The notes under the pieces are model-generated. The model was not told the origin of the DNA. It searched no databases and saw nothing but the letters and a program-made list of their open reading frames with translations. This document shows positions 6,377-14,580 of a DNA stretch of 20,419 bases, piece after piece (position 1 is the stretch's first letter; each line of letters begins with the position of its first letter). Origin of the DNA: Tidjanibacter sp. (GTDB lineage Bacteria; Bacteroidota; Bacteroidia; Bacteroidales; Rikenellaceae); assembly GCA_017630115.1 (NCBI GenBank), contig JAGBVY010000135.1:1-20419 (forward strand), read 5' to 3'. Both the position numbers and the translations under genes were made by a program.

Positions 6377-6397
6377 ATATTAGTAAAACTCAGAAAG

Positions 6398-8440
6398 ATG
6401 GATATGATTAGAAAAATTGCAAGTGCTTTGGCTTTGGCCCTGTGTGCCACGTCGTGTATAACTTTTGTCCCCACCAAGCCCAATGGAGAGGGTGTGGGCA
6501 AGGGCGATGTGGTTATCAACGAGGTCAATACCGACGCTAAATATATTGAGCTCTACAACGCCGCCGACGAGGAGGCCTATGTTGGTGGTTGGACTATTGT
6601 GAAGAATAACGAGTCACCACTTGATAATGCCGAGGGCACCGCTCCCTACTACATCCCCGACGGTACAATCATTCCCCCTCACGGCTTTGCGGTGCTCAAC
6701 TGCAAGGGCCGCACCGACGTCTATTCGGGTGTGGCGCTGGGTGTGAGCGAGTCGGGTATCTCGGGCAAGAAGTCGCTCTTGTTGGAGTTGGTCGATGCCG
6801 AGGGGGCTTATGTGGACCACTTTGTCAATAGTGCTGTGGCTCAACCTGCCAGCAGCGATGAGTGGGATGGCGATGTGGAGTACACCTTCGACGTTGCGGC
6901 CCGTATGCCCGACGGAGTGGGCGAGTGGTGGGTGGTAGATGGAGCTACTCCGGGCGAGGGCAATAGCGCCAAATTAGTGTCGAAATTTACCCATACGGAT
7001 GTTGTTTTTGTTGAGCCCGACAATGGCGGTGGCAACGGTGGCGACAACGGAGGTAGCACTGGTGGCGACAATGGAGGTAGCACCGGTGGCGACAATGGTG
7101 GCTCTACCAACCCCGACATTGGCACATCATCTCTGCTCGAATCGGTAAACTATGTCTGGAACGAAGGCTCAATGCCCAAAATCACTCTCTCGGTGAGCGA
7201 GAGCGAGTGGAATCGTATGCTCGAAACCTACGACCGAAATAGTGCCACCAAACAGTACTTCAAGGGCGATGTAATCTTCGATAATGGGGTGGATGTGTTT
7301 AATTTCAAGGAGGCGGGTTGGCGCTTGCGTGGCAACACCTCGCGTCGTCGTCCCGAGGGCAATGGTGGCGAGATGCACAATAGGGAGAATCCCGACTGGC
7401 ACCACTTCCACACTCAGCTCAACTTCCGCAAGTTCCATAAAGACTCCGACCACACAATCGGTGGCGTCAGGAAGGTCCATCTGAAATGGTTTAAGGACGA
7501 CCCAATGTATGTCAGGGAGGTTTTCAGCTACGATTTGTTCCGTCGCTATGGTGTCTGGACAGCCATTCGCGACATCTACTGTCGCTTTTGGATTCACGTC
7601 GAGGGCGATGCTGCGCCTGTCTACTATGGCGTCTATGGTATGCTCGAAACCATCGACGATGAGTATTTGGAGATTCGTTCCGACCTCTTCGGCGGTCATA
7701 AGGGCAACCTCTGGAAATGTGGTTGGGGCGCCGACCTGAAAAACTACAACGACGACTGGAAGTTTGGCCTCGACCAAGATACCGACGAGGAGTGGGTCTA
7801 TGAGCTGAAAACCGAGCATAACTCCTTCTCTTCGGCCAAGAGTCAGCTGAAAGATTTTATGCGTAAGCTCAACTCTAAGAGTGGTCAGGATTTGCACGAT
7901 TGGTTGGGTGAGGTTATCGACATCCCATTGTTCCTGAAAACCTATGCTGTCAATGTGGCCGTAGGTATGTGGGATGACTACTGGAATAACTCCAATAACT
8001 ACTACATCTACTTCAACAATAGCGGCACGGAGGGCTATAAGTTCTACTTTATCCCCTACGACTACGACAACTCGCTTGGTACAACCAATAATTGTGGTGT
8101 GCAGAACGATGCTGTGCGTCACAATCCTTTGCAGTGGGGCAATGGTAACGACAATCCTCTGGTGGCTAAGGTGTTGCAGTTTGACGACTACAAGGCACTC
8201 TATATTGAGTATCTCAATGAAATTGTCCACCCCGCAGGGGGATATATGGACTACGAGTCGAGCCGTCAGCGCATCATCCAGTGGCACTCGAAGATACGCG
8301 ACTATATCTCCAACGATACGGGTGAGGATATGGAGATTAAGGATCGCCCGGCAGGTTGGAGCTCTCACGGCGAGTATCGCCTGTTGGATGAGGAGAACAA
8401 CTACTTCAAGATTAAGGCGGCAAGCATCCCCACAAAGTAG
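6398..8440 (+). CDS. Lipoprotein with lamin-tail domain and CotH kinase-like domain
   Basis: A 680-residue surface or periplasmic lipoprotein. A short signal peptide ends in the lipobox ATSC with acylated C20 (an alternative start two codons in makes no difference). Residues about 36-190 look like a lamin-tail domain (VVINEVNTDAKYIELYNAAD, a central VGGWTIV, then PPHGFAVLNC). A flexible linker with three GGDNGGST units (about 214-237) leads to a CotH-like domain. This contains GWRLRGNTSRR, a long NVAVGMWDDYWNNSNNYYIY segment (D526, D527) and YFIPYDYDNS with D555/D557, likely metal/ATP-binding acidic residues of the CotH kinase family. CotH proteins were first described as spore-coat protein kinases; in Bacteroidales they are exported and their target is unknown. 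It lies between a beta-barrel-like protein and a TerB-like protein in one operon. Confidence 0.85.
   Translation: MDMIRKIASALALALCATSCITFVPTKPNGEGVGKGDVVINEVNTDAKYIELYNAADEEAYVGGWTIVKNNESPLDNAEGTAPYYIPDGTIIPPHGFAVLNCKGRTDVYSGVALGVSESGISGKKSLLLELVDAEGAYVDHFVNSAVAQPASSDEWDGDVEYTFDVAARMPDGVGEWWVVDGATPGEGNSAKLVSKFTHTDVVFVEPDNGGGNGGDNGGSTGGDNGGSTGGDNGGSTNPDIGTSSLLESVNYVWNEGSMPKITLSVSESEWNRMLETYDRNSATKQYFKGDVIFDNGVDVFNFKEAGWRLRGNTSRRRPEGNGGEMHNRENPDWHHFHTQLNFRKFHKDSDHTIGGVRKVHLKWFKDDPMYVREVFSYDLFRRYGVWTAIRDIYCRFWIHVEGDAAPVYYGVYGMLETIDDEYLEIRSDLFGGHKGNLWKCGWGADLKNYNDDWKFGLDQDTDEEWVYELKTEHNSFSSAKSQLKDFMRKLNSKSGQDLHDWLGEVIDIPLFLKTYAVNVAVGMWDDYWNNSNNYYIYFNNSGTEGYKFYFIPYDYDNSLGTTNNCGVQNDAVRHNPLQWGNGNDNPLVAKVLQFDDYKALYIEYLNEIVHPAGGYMDYESSRQRIIQWHSKIRDYISNDTGEDMEIKDRPAGWSSHGEYRLLDEENNYFKIKAASIPTK
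7037..7108 (+). repeat. 24-base tandem repeat, three copies, inside the CotH-like gene
   Basis: Units at 7037-7060, 7061-7084 and 7085-7108 encode GGDNGGST three times. The third unit has synonymous changes (GGTGGCTCTACC ending). Because each unit is a multiple of three, copy-number changes would alter linker length without a frameshift. Confidence 0.85.
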
Positions 8441-8477
8441 CGTTGCTGGATGTGAAATCTAAGAGATTGTAGAGAAG

Positions 8478-9986
8478 ATGTTTGAGAGGATAAATAGTTT
8501 GGGACTGGGGGCGACGCACAAACGGTCGCTCTTCAAGGTAGCTGTCGATTTGATGAAGGCCGACAATCAAATCCACGGCAACGAGATAGCTCTGTTGGGT
8601 CAGCTCCAAGAGGCGTGCGATATGCCCGCCAGTGGGTTGGAGATGATGCACTATGTCTCCCTGCAACAGGCTCTCGACAATCTGCTCACTCTCTCCGATG
8701 AGGCTCGCTCAGAGGTGGTGGCCTGCTTAGAGCGACTTATCTCCATCGATAATAATATCGACTCGCGCGAGATGTTGCTCTTTTCGGCCGTTAGGTTGGC
8801 CCTGCTACCATCGTCGTCGGCTTGGAGTAGGGTGGTGACCTCTTCTAATATGAATGCCGAGTGCGCTATGGACCAGATGGTCTATTTGGAGCAGGAGCTT
8901 TGCGAGAGCGTCTATCGTATTATGGACGATAAGTATCAGTCGCTTCTTTTGACTAAGGCGCTGAGTGATGCGGGCTATAAGTTTTTCTTCCTGCCAAGGG
9001 TTATTGCTGAGTTGCAGCAACGTTGGAGTGGTTTCGACGAGGGTGGCGATAGCTTGGGTCTGTTGCGTCGCTCGCTCGAATTTATTGCCCCCACGGGCGA
9101 CCACTCTAAAATCATCAATCTGCGCTCGGTGTTGAATGAAATGACCACTTCAACCTTCTATAAGGTGGTCTCATCGCGCTATGGCATTGGGGCCGAGCAG
9201 GTGGGCTTTGGAGCTTTTGTTATGGTCAAAATCCAAGACGACTATCTGCTCAACGACGACGGCGAGGTGTTGCGCCACGCCGACTTCTTGTGTCTGGATG
9301 TGAGCGAGGCTATGGTGGAACGCATACTCCAATTCCTTATGGCTATCGCTCGCCCCAACTACCAACTCTCCTATGAGGGCTACTACCGTCTTTTGTATGA
9401 CTATCTCGGCTCGGAGTCGAAGATTATGAGCTCTATATTGGTCGATAGGCACAACGACTTCATCTTGCGCGACCTCGACTCTCGCAAGGTGCGCTTTGAG
9501 TCGGCTCCTCAGGCCAAAAGTTTCTATCTGCTGCTACTTCGCTATGGTAGGGCTGGCATAGACCAGAGGTGCTTCAATGCCGCCATCGACTACCTCACCG
9601 GTGAGGATGTTGCCCCACAGGTGGAGAGTGGCCAGTTGGATGCGGTGGAGCTGAAAGAGCGCCTGATAGGGATTGGGAGCGATTGGGCATACCTTATATA
9701 TAATCTAATGACCCTCTACGACGCAATCTCCACCAAGGACGAGGAGCAGCGTAGTTTTGTGGGTCGTATTGTGAGCATTTTGCGCCACCGCAGTTCGCTG
9801 AAAAACTACCTCAATGGAGGTTTTTGTGGGGTCTATGACCTCGACCACAAGGAGAGCTACTGTGTGCAGTTCAGCAACTCCACTCGTAGCTACTATGTCG
9901 ATTTGAGTCCGTCGCTCATCTGGGTTGAGACTGCCGAGGGGATTGTACCTCTAAGGGAGTGGAGCGTCTATAAGAAATTGCGCTAA
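8478..9986 (+). CDS. TerB-like domain protein of unknown function
   Basis: A 502-residue protein without signal peptide or membrane segments, so probably cytosolic. The first about 120 residues resemble a TerB (tellurite-resistance B) helical domain: two spaced acidic motifs D29-x2-I32-x3-E36 and D91-x2-I94-x3-E98 match the duplicated metal-binding D-x2-I-x3-E pattern of that family. The remaining roughly 380 residues are not recognisable and are rich in helices and LDSR/YDYL-type segments, ending in a short beta-rich stretch (YCVQFSNSTRSYYVDLS). No other ter genes are nearby. It follows the CotH-like gene by 37 bases and is closed by a strong terminator, so it is the last gene of the three-gene operon. 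A role in surface or envelope stress sensing with its operon partners is a guess. Confidence 0.7.
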   Translation: MFERINSLGLGATHKRSLFKVAVDLMKADNQIHGNEIALLGQLQEACDMPASGLEMMHYVSLQQALDNLLTLSDEARSEVVACLERLISIDNNIDSREMLLFSAVRLALLPSSSAWSRVVTSSNMNAECAMDQMVYLEQELCESVYRIMDDKYQSLLLTKALSDAGYKFFFLPRVIAELQQRWSGFDEGGDSLGLLRRSLEFIAPTGDHSKIINLRSVLNEMTTSTFYKVVSSRYGIGAEQVGFGAFVMVKIQDDYLLNDDGEVLRHADFLCLDVSEAMVERILQFLMAIARPNYQLSYEGYYRLLYDYLGSESKIMSSILVDRHNDFILRDLDSRKVRFESAPQAKSFYLLLLRYGRAGIDQRCFNAAIDYLTGEDVAPQVESGQLDAVELKERLIGIGSDWAYLIYNLMTLYDAISTKDEEQRSFVGRIVSILRHRSSLKNYLNGGFCGVYDLDHKESYCVQFSNSTRSYYVDLSPSLIWVETAEGIVPLREWSVYKKLR

Positions 9987-10008
9987 AAATGTTGGCATTG
10001 TAATGTAG

Positions 10009-10061
10009 GGCTGCCGCCAAGAATCCAAACGTTTGGATTTTTGGCGGCAGCCTCGTTTTTT
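10009..10061 (+). terminator. Long hairpin terminator after the TerB-like gene
   Basis: Arms 10009-10030 and 10031-10052 pair over 22 positions (one G-U pair in the RNA, no mismatch apart from the tight turn), followed by TCGTTTTTTG. It ends the 5285-9986 operon. Confidence 0.85.
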
Positions 10062-10065
10062 GCCC

Positions 10066-10073
10066 TATCTTTG
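10066..10073 (+). promoter_or_regulatory. Promoter of the Ca2+ ATPase gene
   Basis: TATCTTTG with a possible TTTG at 10040-10043 (22-base spacer) that lies inside the 3' arm of the preceding terminator. The predicted start near 10080 gives a leader of about 50 bases to ATG 10129 and excludes any start codon upstream of it. Confidence 0.65.
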
Positions 10074-10128
10074 TGAGCACATTACCAAACCCTTCAACTT
10101 AAAAACTATTATTTATTTGTTTGTTTCT

Positions 10129-12891
10129 ATGGCAAAGAAAGCAAGGTATCTATCTCAGGCTCTGGCTGATAATAGTCAGCAGGTTATACAAGGACGCGGA
10201 GGCAACATCATACCGCCCCCCGAAAAAGAGCCTTTATGGAAAGCCTACCTAAGAAAATTCAAAGACCCAATCATCGTTGTGCTGTTGGTGGTCTTTGCCC
10301 TCTCGTTGGGTATTTCGCTCTACGAGGTGTTGCTTATGGGCAAGGGTGGCGAGGTGCTGCTCGAACCCATAGGTGTGCTTGTGGCACTACTCTTGGCTAC
10401 GGGTGTTGGCTTCATCTTCGAGGTTAGGGCCGAGAAAGAGTTTGAGGTGCTGCTGAAAGTCAAGGATGAGAGGCCCATAAAGGTATTCCGTCGTAAGGAC
10501 GAAGAATCAGCTCCCCGCCTTAGACGCATCCAACGTCAGGATGTGGTTGTGGGCGATGTGGTCCGCTTGGAGAGTGGCGACGAAGTGCCCGCCGACGGAT
10601 GGTTGCTCGAAGCCTCCACGCTCAGGGTTGATGAGTCAAACTTCACTGGCGAGATGTATGCCAACAAGACCACCGACAAGGAGCAGTTCGACCCTGAGGC
10701 AACCTATCCTTCCAACTTCCTATTGCGTGGATCAACCATCATTGAGGGTGTGGCTACCTATCTGGTTGAGGCGGTTGGCTCTCAGACAGAGGAGGGTAAG
10801 GGTGCGCTCAGCATCCAAAATGCCGAGCAGGTGCAGACCCCACTTAATAGTCAGCTCGAAAGGCTCAGTGGTAATATCTCTACGGTGAGTTTTGTGGTGG
10901 CTCTGTTGATTTTGGTGGGCCGTAGCATCTTGTTTTTCACCTCCGATATGTTTGCTTCGGGTGCATACGACTGGGTGAGTGTTGTGGAGTATGTACTGGG
11001 CTCGCTGATGATTGCTGTGACGCTCATCGTTGTGGCTGTGCCTGAGGGACTTCCAATGAGTGTTACGGTGAGCTTGGCGCTAAGTATGCGCCGTATGCTC
11101 CGCGAGAATAACTTGGTCCGCAAACTCCACGCCTGCGAAACTATGGGAGCTGCAACGGTCATCTGTACCGACAAAACCGGCACCCTGACGCAAAACCGTA
11201 TGACTGTCGTTCAGAGCGAGGTCTATGGGTCGATGGAAGATGTGGTGGCCAACATTGCCATCAACTCTACCGCCGAACTCTCTGTCGATAGCGAGGGAGG
11301 CTTGCAGAAGATTGGCAACCCTACCGAGTGTGCTATGTTGGAGTGGCTTTATGGTCGGGGTATCGACTATGCGGCCTTGCGTGAGAGTGCAACGATTCAC
11401 AACCAAATACCCTTCTCCACCGACACTAAGGCTATGCACACCACCTTCACTGCGGCCGACTCCGAGGAGCAATTGCACTTTATTAAAGGTGCGCCCGAGA
11501 TTGTGCTCGATATGTCCGATAGGATTGCGGGTGGTCACTCGCGCGAGGAGGTTGAGGCTTCGCTCTTGGACTACCAGTCGAAGGCTCTGCGCACACTGGG
11601 CTTTGCCTTAGGTCGCTGGGTGGATGGCCACGAAGAAGTGGAGTTCTTGGGCGTTGTGGGTATTGCCGACCCCATCCGAGAGGATGTCAGAGAGGCTATT
11701 GATATGTGTAAGAACAATGCCCACGTCAGGGTCATAATCGTCACGGGCGACAACTCCGGCACAGCCAACGAAATTGGCCGTCAGATTGGCCTCATTGCAC
11801 CCGACGAAGCACCCCAAAGAATTACCGGTAGCGAGTTTGCGGCTATGAGCCACGATGAGGCCCTGAGGCTTGTGAGCGACCAGAACTTCAAGATTCTCTC
11901 GCGTGCCCGCCCCGAGGATAAGGCTCGCTTGGTGGAGTTGTTGCAGGAGGCTGGCGAGGTGGTGGCCGTCACGGGCGACGGTACCAACGATGCCCCCGCA
12001 CTCAACAAGGCTCAGGTGGGATTGTCGATGGGCGACGGCACTTCGCGTGCTAAGGAGGCCAGCGACATTACCATCATCGACAACTCATTTTCGAGTATCA
12101 ATAAGGCTATTATGTGGGGCCGCTCGCTCTACCTCAACATTCGTCGCTTTATTGTCTTCCAGATGACTATCAACATTTGCGCCTGCCTGATTGTGCTGCT
12201 TGGTGCATTTATGGGTATGGATTCGCCCCTGACGGTCACTCAGATGTTGTGGGTCAATCTGGTTATGGATACCTTTGCTGCTATGGCTCTCTCGTCGCTG
12301 CCCGCCGATAGGAAGGTGCTCTACGATAGACCTCGCAACCCCAAGAGTCATATTATCGACAGGGCTATGCTGATGCAGATTCTCGCGGGTGGTGTACTAT
12401 GCTTTGTGGTGCTTGTTGGTCTTTGGCAACTGTTGTGGCATACCAATGTGGAGTCGGTTGTGGAGCTGCTTAGTGGTGACAACCTAAGGCTCTTTTTCAG
12501 CGGATTGTTCGACGGTAGCCACATCAAGGCCCACCTCGATGGCAAGGAGATGGCAATTTTCTTCTCGGTGTTTGTGGTGATGCAGTTTTGGAACTTGTTT
12601 AATGCCAAGTATATGCGTAGCGACAGGAGCTTGCTGATGGACTTGCGTGATATGTTTGTCCGCCCCCAGAGGGTTAGGGACTCTTTCAGCAAAGGCTTTG
12701 TGCTGATTGCTATTGCGATTTTGGGCGGTCAGGTGCTGATTGTCAATTGTGCCGGCTCGCTTTTCAGCGTTGCACCTTTGGCGTTGCAGGATTGGCTGTG
12801 GATACTGCTCCTTACCTCGCCTGTGCTCATTTTGGGCGAGATTGTCCGTGGTGTAAGGCTCTTGCGCCGCCACCACCGCTCCCGCCGATAG
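10129..12891 (+). CDS. P-type Ca2+-transporting ATPase (PMCA-like)
   Basis: Inner-membrane ATP-driven pump exporting Ca2+ from the cytosol, 920 residues. An in-frame extension to 10033 exists but overlaps the terminator and promoter, so ATG 10129 (MAKKARYLS) is the start. Key sites: actuator-domain loop NFTGEMYAN in place of TGES; ion-binding P305-E-G-L-P309 in the fourth membrane helix; phosphorylated D348 in CTDKTGTLT; KGAPE in the nucleotide domain; hinge T615-GDGTNDAP623; and W708-VNLVMD714 in the sixth membrane helix, with the Asn/Asp expected for a type 2B (PMCA) calcium site. Ten membrane segments are expected. No calmodulin-binding tail is expected in bacteria. It converges on a CaCA exchanger gene, so two Ca2+ efflux systems are neighbours. 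Ca2+ specificity is inferred from family motifs. Confidence 0.93.
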   Translation: MAKKARYLSQALADNSQQVIQGRGGNIIPPPEKEPLWKAYLRKFKDPIIVVLLVVFALSLGISLYEVLLMGKGGEVLLEPIGVLVALLLATGVGFIFEVRAEKEFEVLLKVKDERPIKVFRRKDEESAPRLRRIQRQDVVVGDVVRLESGDEVPADGWLLEASTLRVDESNFTGEMYANKTTDKEQFDPEATYPSNFLLRGSTIIEGVATYLVEAVGSQTEEGKGALSIQNAEQVQTPLNSQLERLSGNISTVSFVVALLILVGRSILFFTSDMFASGAYDWVSVVEYVLGSLMIAVTLIVVAVPEGLPMSVTVSLALSMRRMLRENNLVRKLHACETMGAATVICTDKTGTLTQNRMTVVQSEVYGSMEDVVANIAINSTAELSVDSEGGLQKIGNPTECAMLEWLYGRGIDYAALRESATIHNQIPFSTDTKAMHTTFTAADSEEQLHFIKGAPEIVLDMSDRIAGGHSREEVEASLLDYQSKALRTLGFALGRWVDGHEEVEFLGVVGIADPIREDVREAIDMCKNNAHVRVIIVTGDNSGTANEIGRQIGLIAPDEAPQRITGSEFAAMSHDEALRLVSDQNFKILSRARPEDKARLVELLQEAGEVVAVTGDGTNDAPALNKAQVGLSMGDGTSRAKEASDITIIDNSFSSINKAIMWGRSLYLNIRRFIVFQMTINICACLIVLLGAFMGMDSPLTVTQMLWVNLVMDTFAAMALSSLPADRKVLYDRPRNPKSHIIDRAMLMQILAGGVLCFVVLVGLWQLLWHTNVESVVELLSGDNLRLFFSGLFDGSHIKAHLDGKEMAIFFSVFVVMQFWNLFNAKYMRSDRSLLMDLRDMFVRPQRVRDSFSKGFVLIAIAILGGQVLIVNCAGSLFSVAPLALQDWLWILLLTSPVLILGEIVRGVRLLRRHHRSRR

Positions 12892-12927
12892 AGGCTTGTC
12901 CCATAAAATTATTCCCCAACTAACTAT

Positions 12928-12975
12928 AAAAATCAAGTAGGCTGCACCAAATCGTATGCAGCCTACTTGATTTTT
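12928..12975. terminator. Bidirectional terminator
   Basis: A perfect 19-bp stem (arms 12928-12946 and 12957-12975, core ATCAAGTAGGCTGCA) with a 10-base loop starts with five A and ends with five T, so it can terminate on both strands. It separates the converging Ca2+ ATPase and the minus-strand exchanger unit. Confidence 0.92.
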
Positions 12976-13010
12976 GTGTGTAGAGCGTATAGACTCTGCC
13001 TTTTGGAACT

Positions 13011-13436
13011 CTACTCTTCCAAGTCGTCAATGGCTTTCTTGGCGGTTTTGCCAATTACCTCTATTGTGTTTTCGATGTCGGTCTTCATCTCGCCGCTCTC
13101 AACATACTCTTTCGTATCGTCTATAAAGCCGGTCACACCACGCTTGGTCTTGATGTAGAGGAACAAGGCCTTCCAGTCGTTGATGAGTTTCATCTCCCCA
13201 CTGGTCAGCTCACTCTTGTAGTCGGCATAGTACTCTTTGGAGTAGCGTTTGTGGAGCTCGTTGTAGCGCTCCCACTCTTTGTCGGAGCAGGTTTTGTAGT
13301 CGGCCTCCACTTTGGTGATAAATTTCTCGTAGCGACGTAGGTAGTCTTTTTTGCTCAGGGGGCGGGCTGTAAGGGTTGATGTGGCAACCAGTGCGAGCAA
13401 AAGCGTCAGCAGTAGGGTTCTGATTGTAGTTTTCAT
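13011..13436 (-). CDS. Small secreted helical protein of unknown function
   Basis: A 141-residue protein with a clear signal peptide (TIRTLLLTLLLALVATSTLTA, cleavage after about A24). The highly charged mature part is rich in Lys, Glu, Tyr and Trp and appears all-helical (KKDYLRRYEKFITKVEADY, then DKEWERYNELHKRYSKEYY). It resembles the small periplasmic DUF-type proteins common in Bacteroidales, but I do not recognise a named family with certainty. It begins 24 bases after the exchanger gene on the same strand and shares its terminator, so it is most likely the second gene of that operon. Acidic clusters near the C-terminus (DDLEE) are visible but no EF-hand-like Ca2+ site is. Function unknown. 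Confidence 0.8.
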   Translation of the reverse strand: MKTTIRTLLLTLLLALVATSTLTARPLSKKDYLRRYEKFITKVEADYKTCSDKEWERYNELHKRYSKEYYADYKSELTSGEMKLINDWKALFLYIKTKRGVTGFIDDTKEYVESGEMKTDIENTIEVIGKTAKKAIDDLEE

Positions 13437-13460
13437 AGTCGTATGTGGGTTTAAGGGTTG

Positions 13461-14429
13461 TTAGCGGAGTAGGTAGAGAGTGTAGGCAACGTAGATGAGA
13501 AGGAAGATTGCTCCCTCGGCCCTATCAACCTTCGCGCGCTTGAAGCAGAATACGGTCAGCAGGACGGCAATGCTCGTGGAGAACATTACCCCCATATCTA
13601 CCATATTCACACCGCCGAGAGTCAGCGGATTGATTGTGGCGCTCAGACCCAAAATAAGCAGGATGTTCGATATGTTTGAGCCGAGGATGTTGCCCAAAGC
13701 GATGTCGGTATTGCCCTTTATGGCGGCTATAACCGAGGTGCAAAGTTCTGGAAGCGATGTGCCCAGAGCCACTAGCACAATGCTGATGACAGCCTCGCTC
13801 AGACCCACCTTGTGGGCCAATACAATGGCTCCGTCGAGGAAGAGGTCGGCACCCCAAACAAGGCCTGCCAAGCCTCCCACAACCATCAGTGCGCTGAGCC
13901 ACAAATTTCTATTCTTTGCCCCGTCGTTGGTCTGCGAGGAGGCAGGGGACGTGGGTATGGTAGTTTTCTTTTCGCCACTGATTATCAGCCACATAAACAG
14001 CCCATAACCAACCAGCAACACAAGGCCGTCGATGCGACCCAAACGATTGGTTGCCGAGCCAAAGAGCGAACCGTCGAGTGCCAGTAGGCAGAGTAGTAGT
14101 GCGGTGGCAATGTAGATTGGGATGTCGCGTCGGATATTCTCGCCTTTCAGGGTCATTGGCGATATGAGTGCCGTAAGACCCAAGATGAGGTAGATGTTCA
14201 GGATGTTGGAGCCTACGATGTTGCCCATCGAGACGTCGCCCTGTCCCTGAATAGCGCTCATTGTGCTGACAACTAGTTCGGGCATCGATGTGCCAACGGC
14301 CACGATAGTTGCGCCAATTAGAAACTCCGAGAGGTTGAAGCGTTTAGCAATGGCCGATGCTCCCTCGGTGAGATAGTTTGCACCCAAGGCGAGCAGTATG
14401 GCTCCTATGATGAGTTGAACGATAAACAT
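13461..14429 (-). CDS. CaCA-family Ca2+/Na+ (or H+) exchanger, YrbG-like
   Basis: Inner-membrane secondary cation exchanger of 322 residues with about ten helices. The two inverted alpha-repeats are clear: the first has AVGTSMPELVVS (E51) and MGNIVGSNILN (73-75 GSN); the second has ALGTSLPELCTS (E228) and LGNILGSNISN (250-252 GSN). The two glutamates and GSN motifs form the ion site of the NCX/CaCA superfamily. Between the halves is a cytosolic loop of about 25 residues (about 151-177). An upstream TTG at 14462 extends the frame but falls in the promoter; ATG 14429 gives a normal N-terminus (MFIVQLIIGAILL). It uses the Na+ or H+ gradient to expel Ca2+, complementary to the ATP-driven pump encoded next to it. 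The exact counter-ion is not determinable here. Confidence 0.93.
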   Translation of the reverse strand: MFIVQLIIGAILLALGANYLTEGASAIAKRFNLSEFLIGATIVAVGTSMPELVVSTMSAIQGQGDVSMGNIVGSNILNIYLILGLTALISPMTLKGENIRRDIPIYIATALLLCLLALDGSLFGSATNRLGRIDGLVLLVGYGLFMWLIISGEKKTTIPTSPASSQTNDGAKNRNLWLSALMVVGGLAGLVWGADLFLDGAIVLAHKVGLSEAVISIVLVALGTSLPELCTSVIAAIKGNTDIALGNILGSNISNILLILGLSATINPLTLGGVNMVDMGVMFSTSIAVLLTVFCFKRAKVDRAEGAIFLLIYVAYTLYLLR

Positions 14430-14459
14430 TTCTGCTACTGATTTTTTTTGTTTTGACCA

Positions 14460-14467
14460 CAAAAGTA
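14460..14467 (-). promoter_or_regulatory. Promoter of the exchanger unit
   Basis: TACTTTTG on the minus strand, with a weak TTTC 19 bases upstream. The predicted start near 14453 leaves a leader of about 24 bases to ATG 14429. Confidence 0.65.
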
Positions 14468-14554
14468 CTCTTTATTTATGAGAAATGAAACGACAAAATA
14501 TGATATAATCGTATAGATAGCCCAAATTTGGGGCGTGGTTTGACATAAAACCAC

Positions 14555-14562
14555 TATCTTTG
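14555..14562 (+). promoter_or_regulatory. Promoter of the glycerate kinase gene
   Basis: TATCTTTG, 18 bases before ATG 14581. No well-spaced TTTG upstream; TTTG at 14527-14530 is 24 bases away. It overlaps the in-frame TTG that would otherwise extend the ORF, so that upstream start is unlikely. Confidence 0.6.
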
Positions 14563-14580
14563 AACTCGCAACCGAGCCAA

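Noticed and set aside
7169..8368. 399-codon minus-strand ORF
   Set aside because: It lies wholly opposite the CotH-like gene; the length comes from codon bias of the real gene and no promoter or family motif supports it.
10033..10128. N-terminal extension of the Ca2+ ATPase
   Set aside because: It runs through the terminator hairpin and the TATCTTTG promoter; ATG 10129 is consistent with both.
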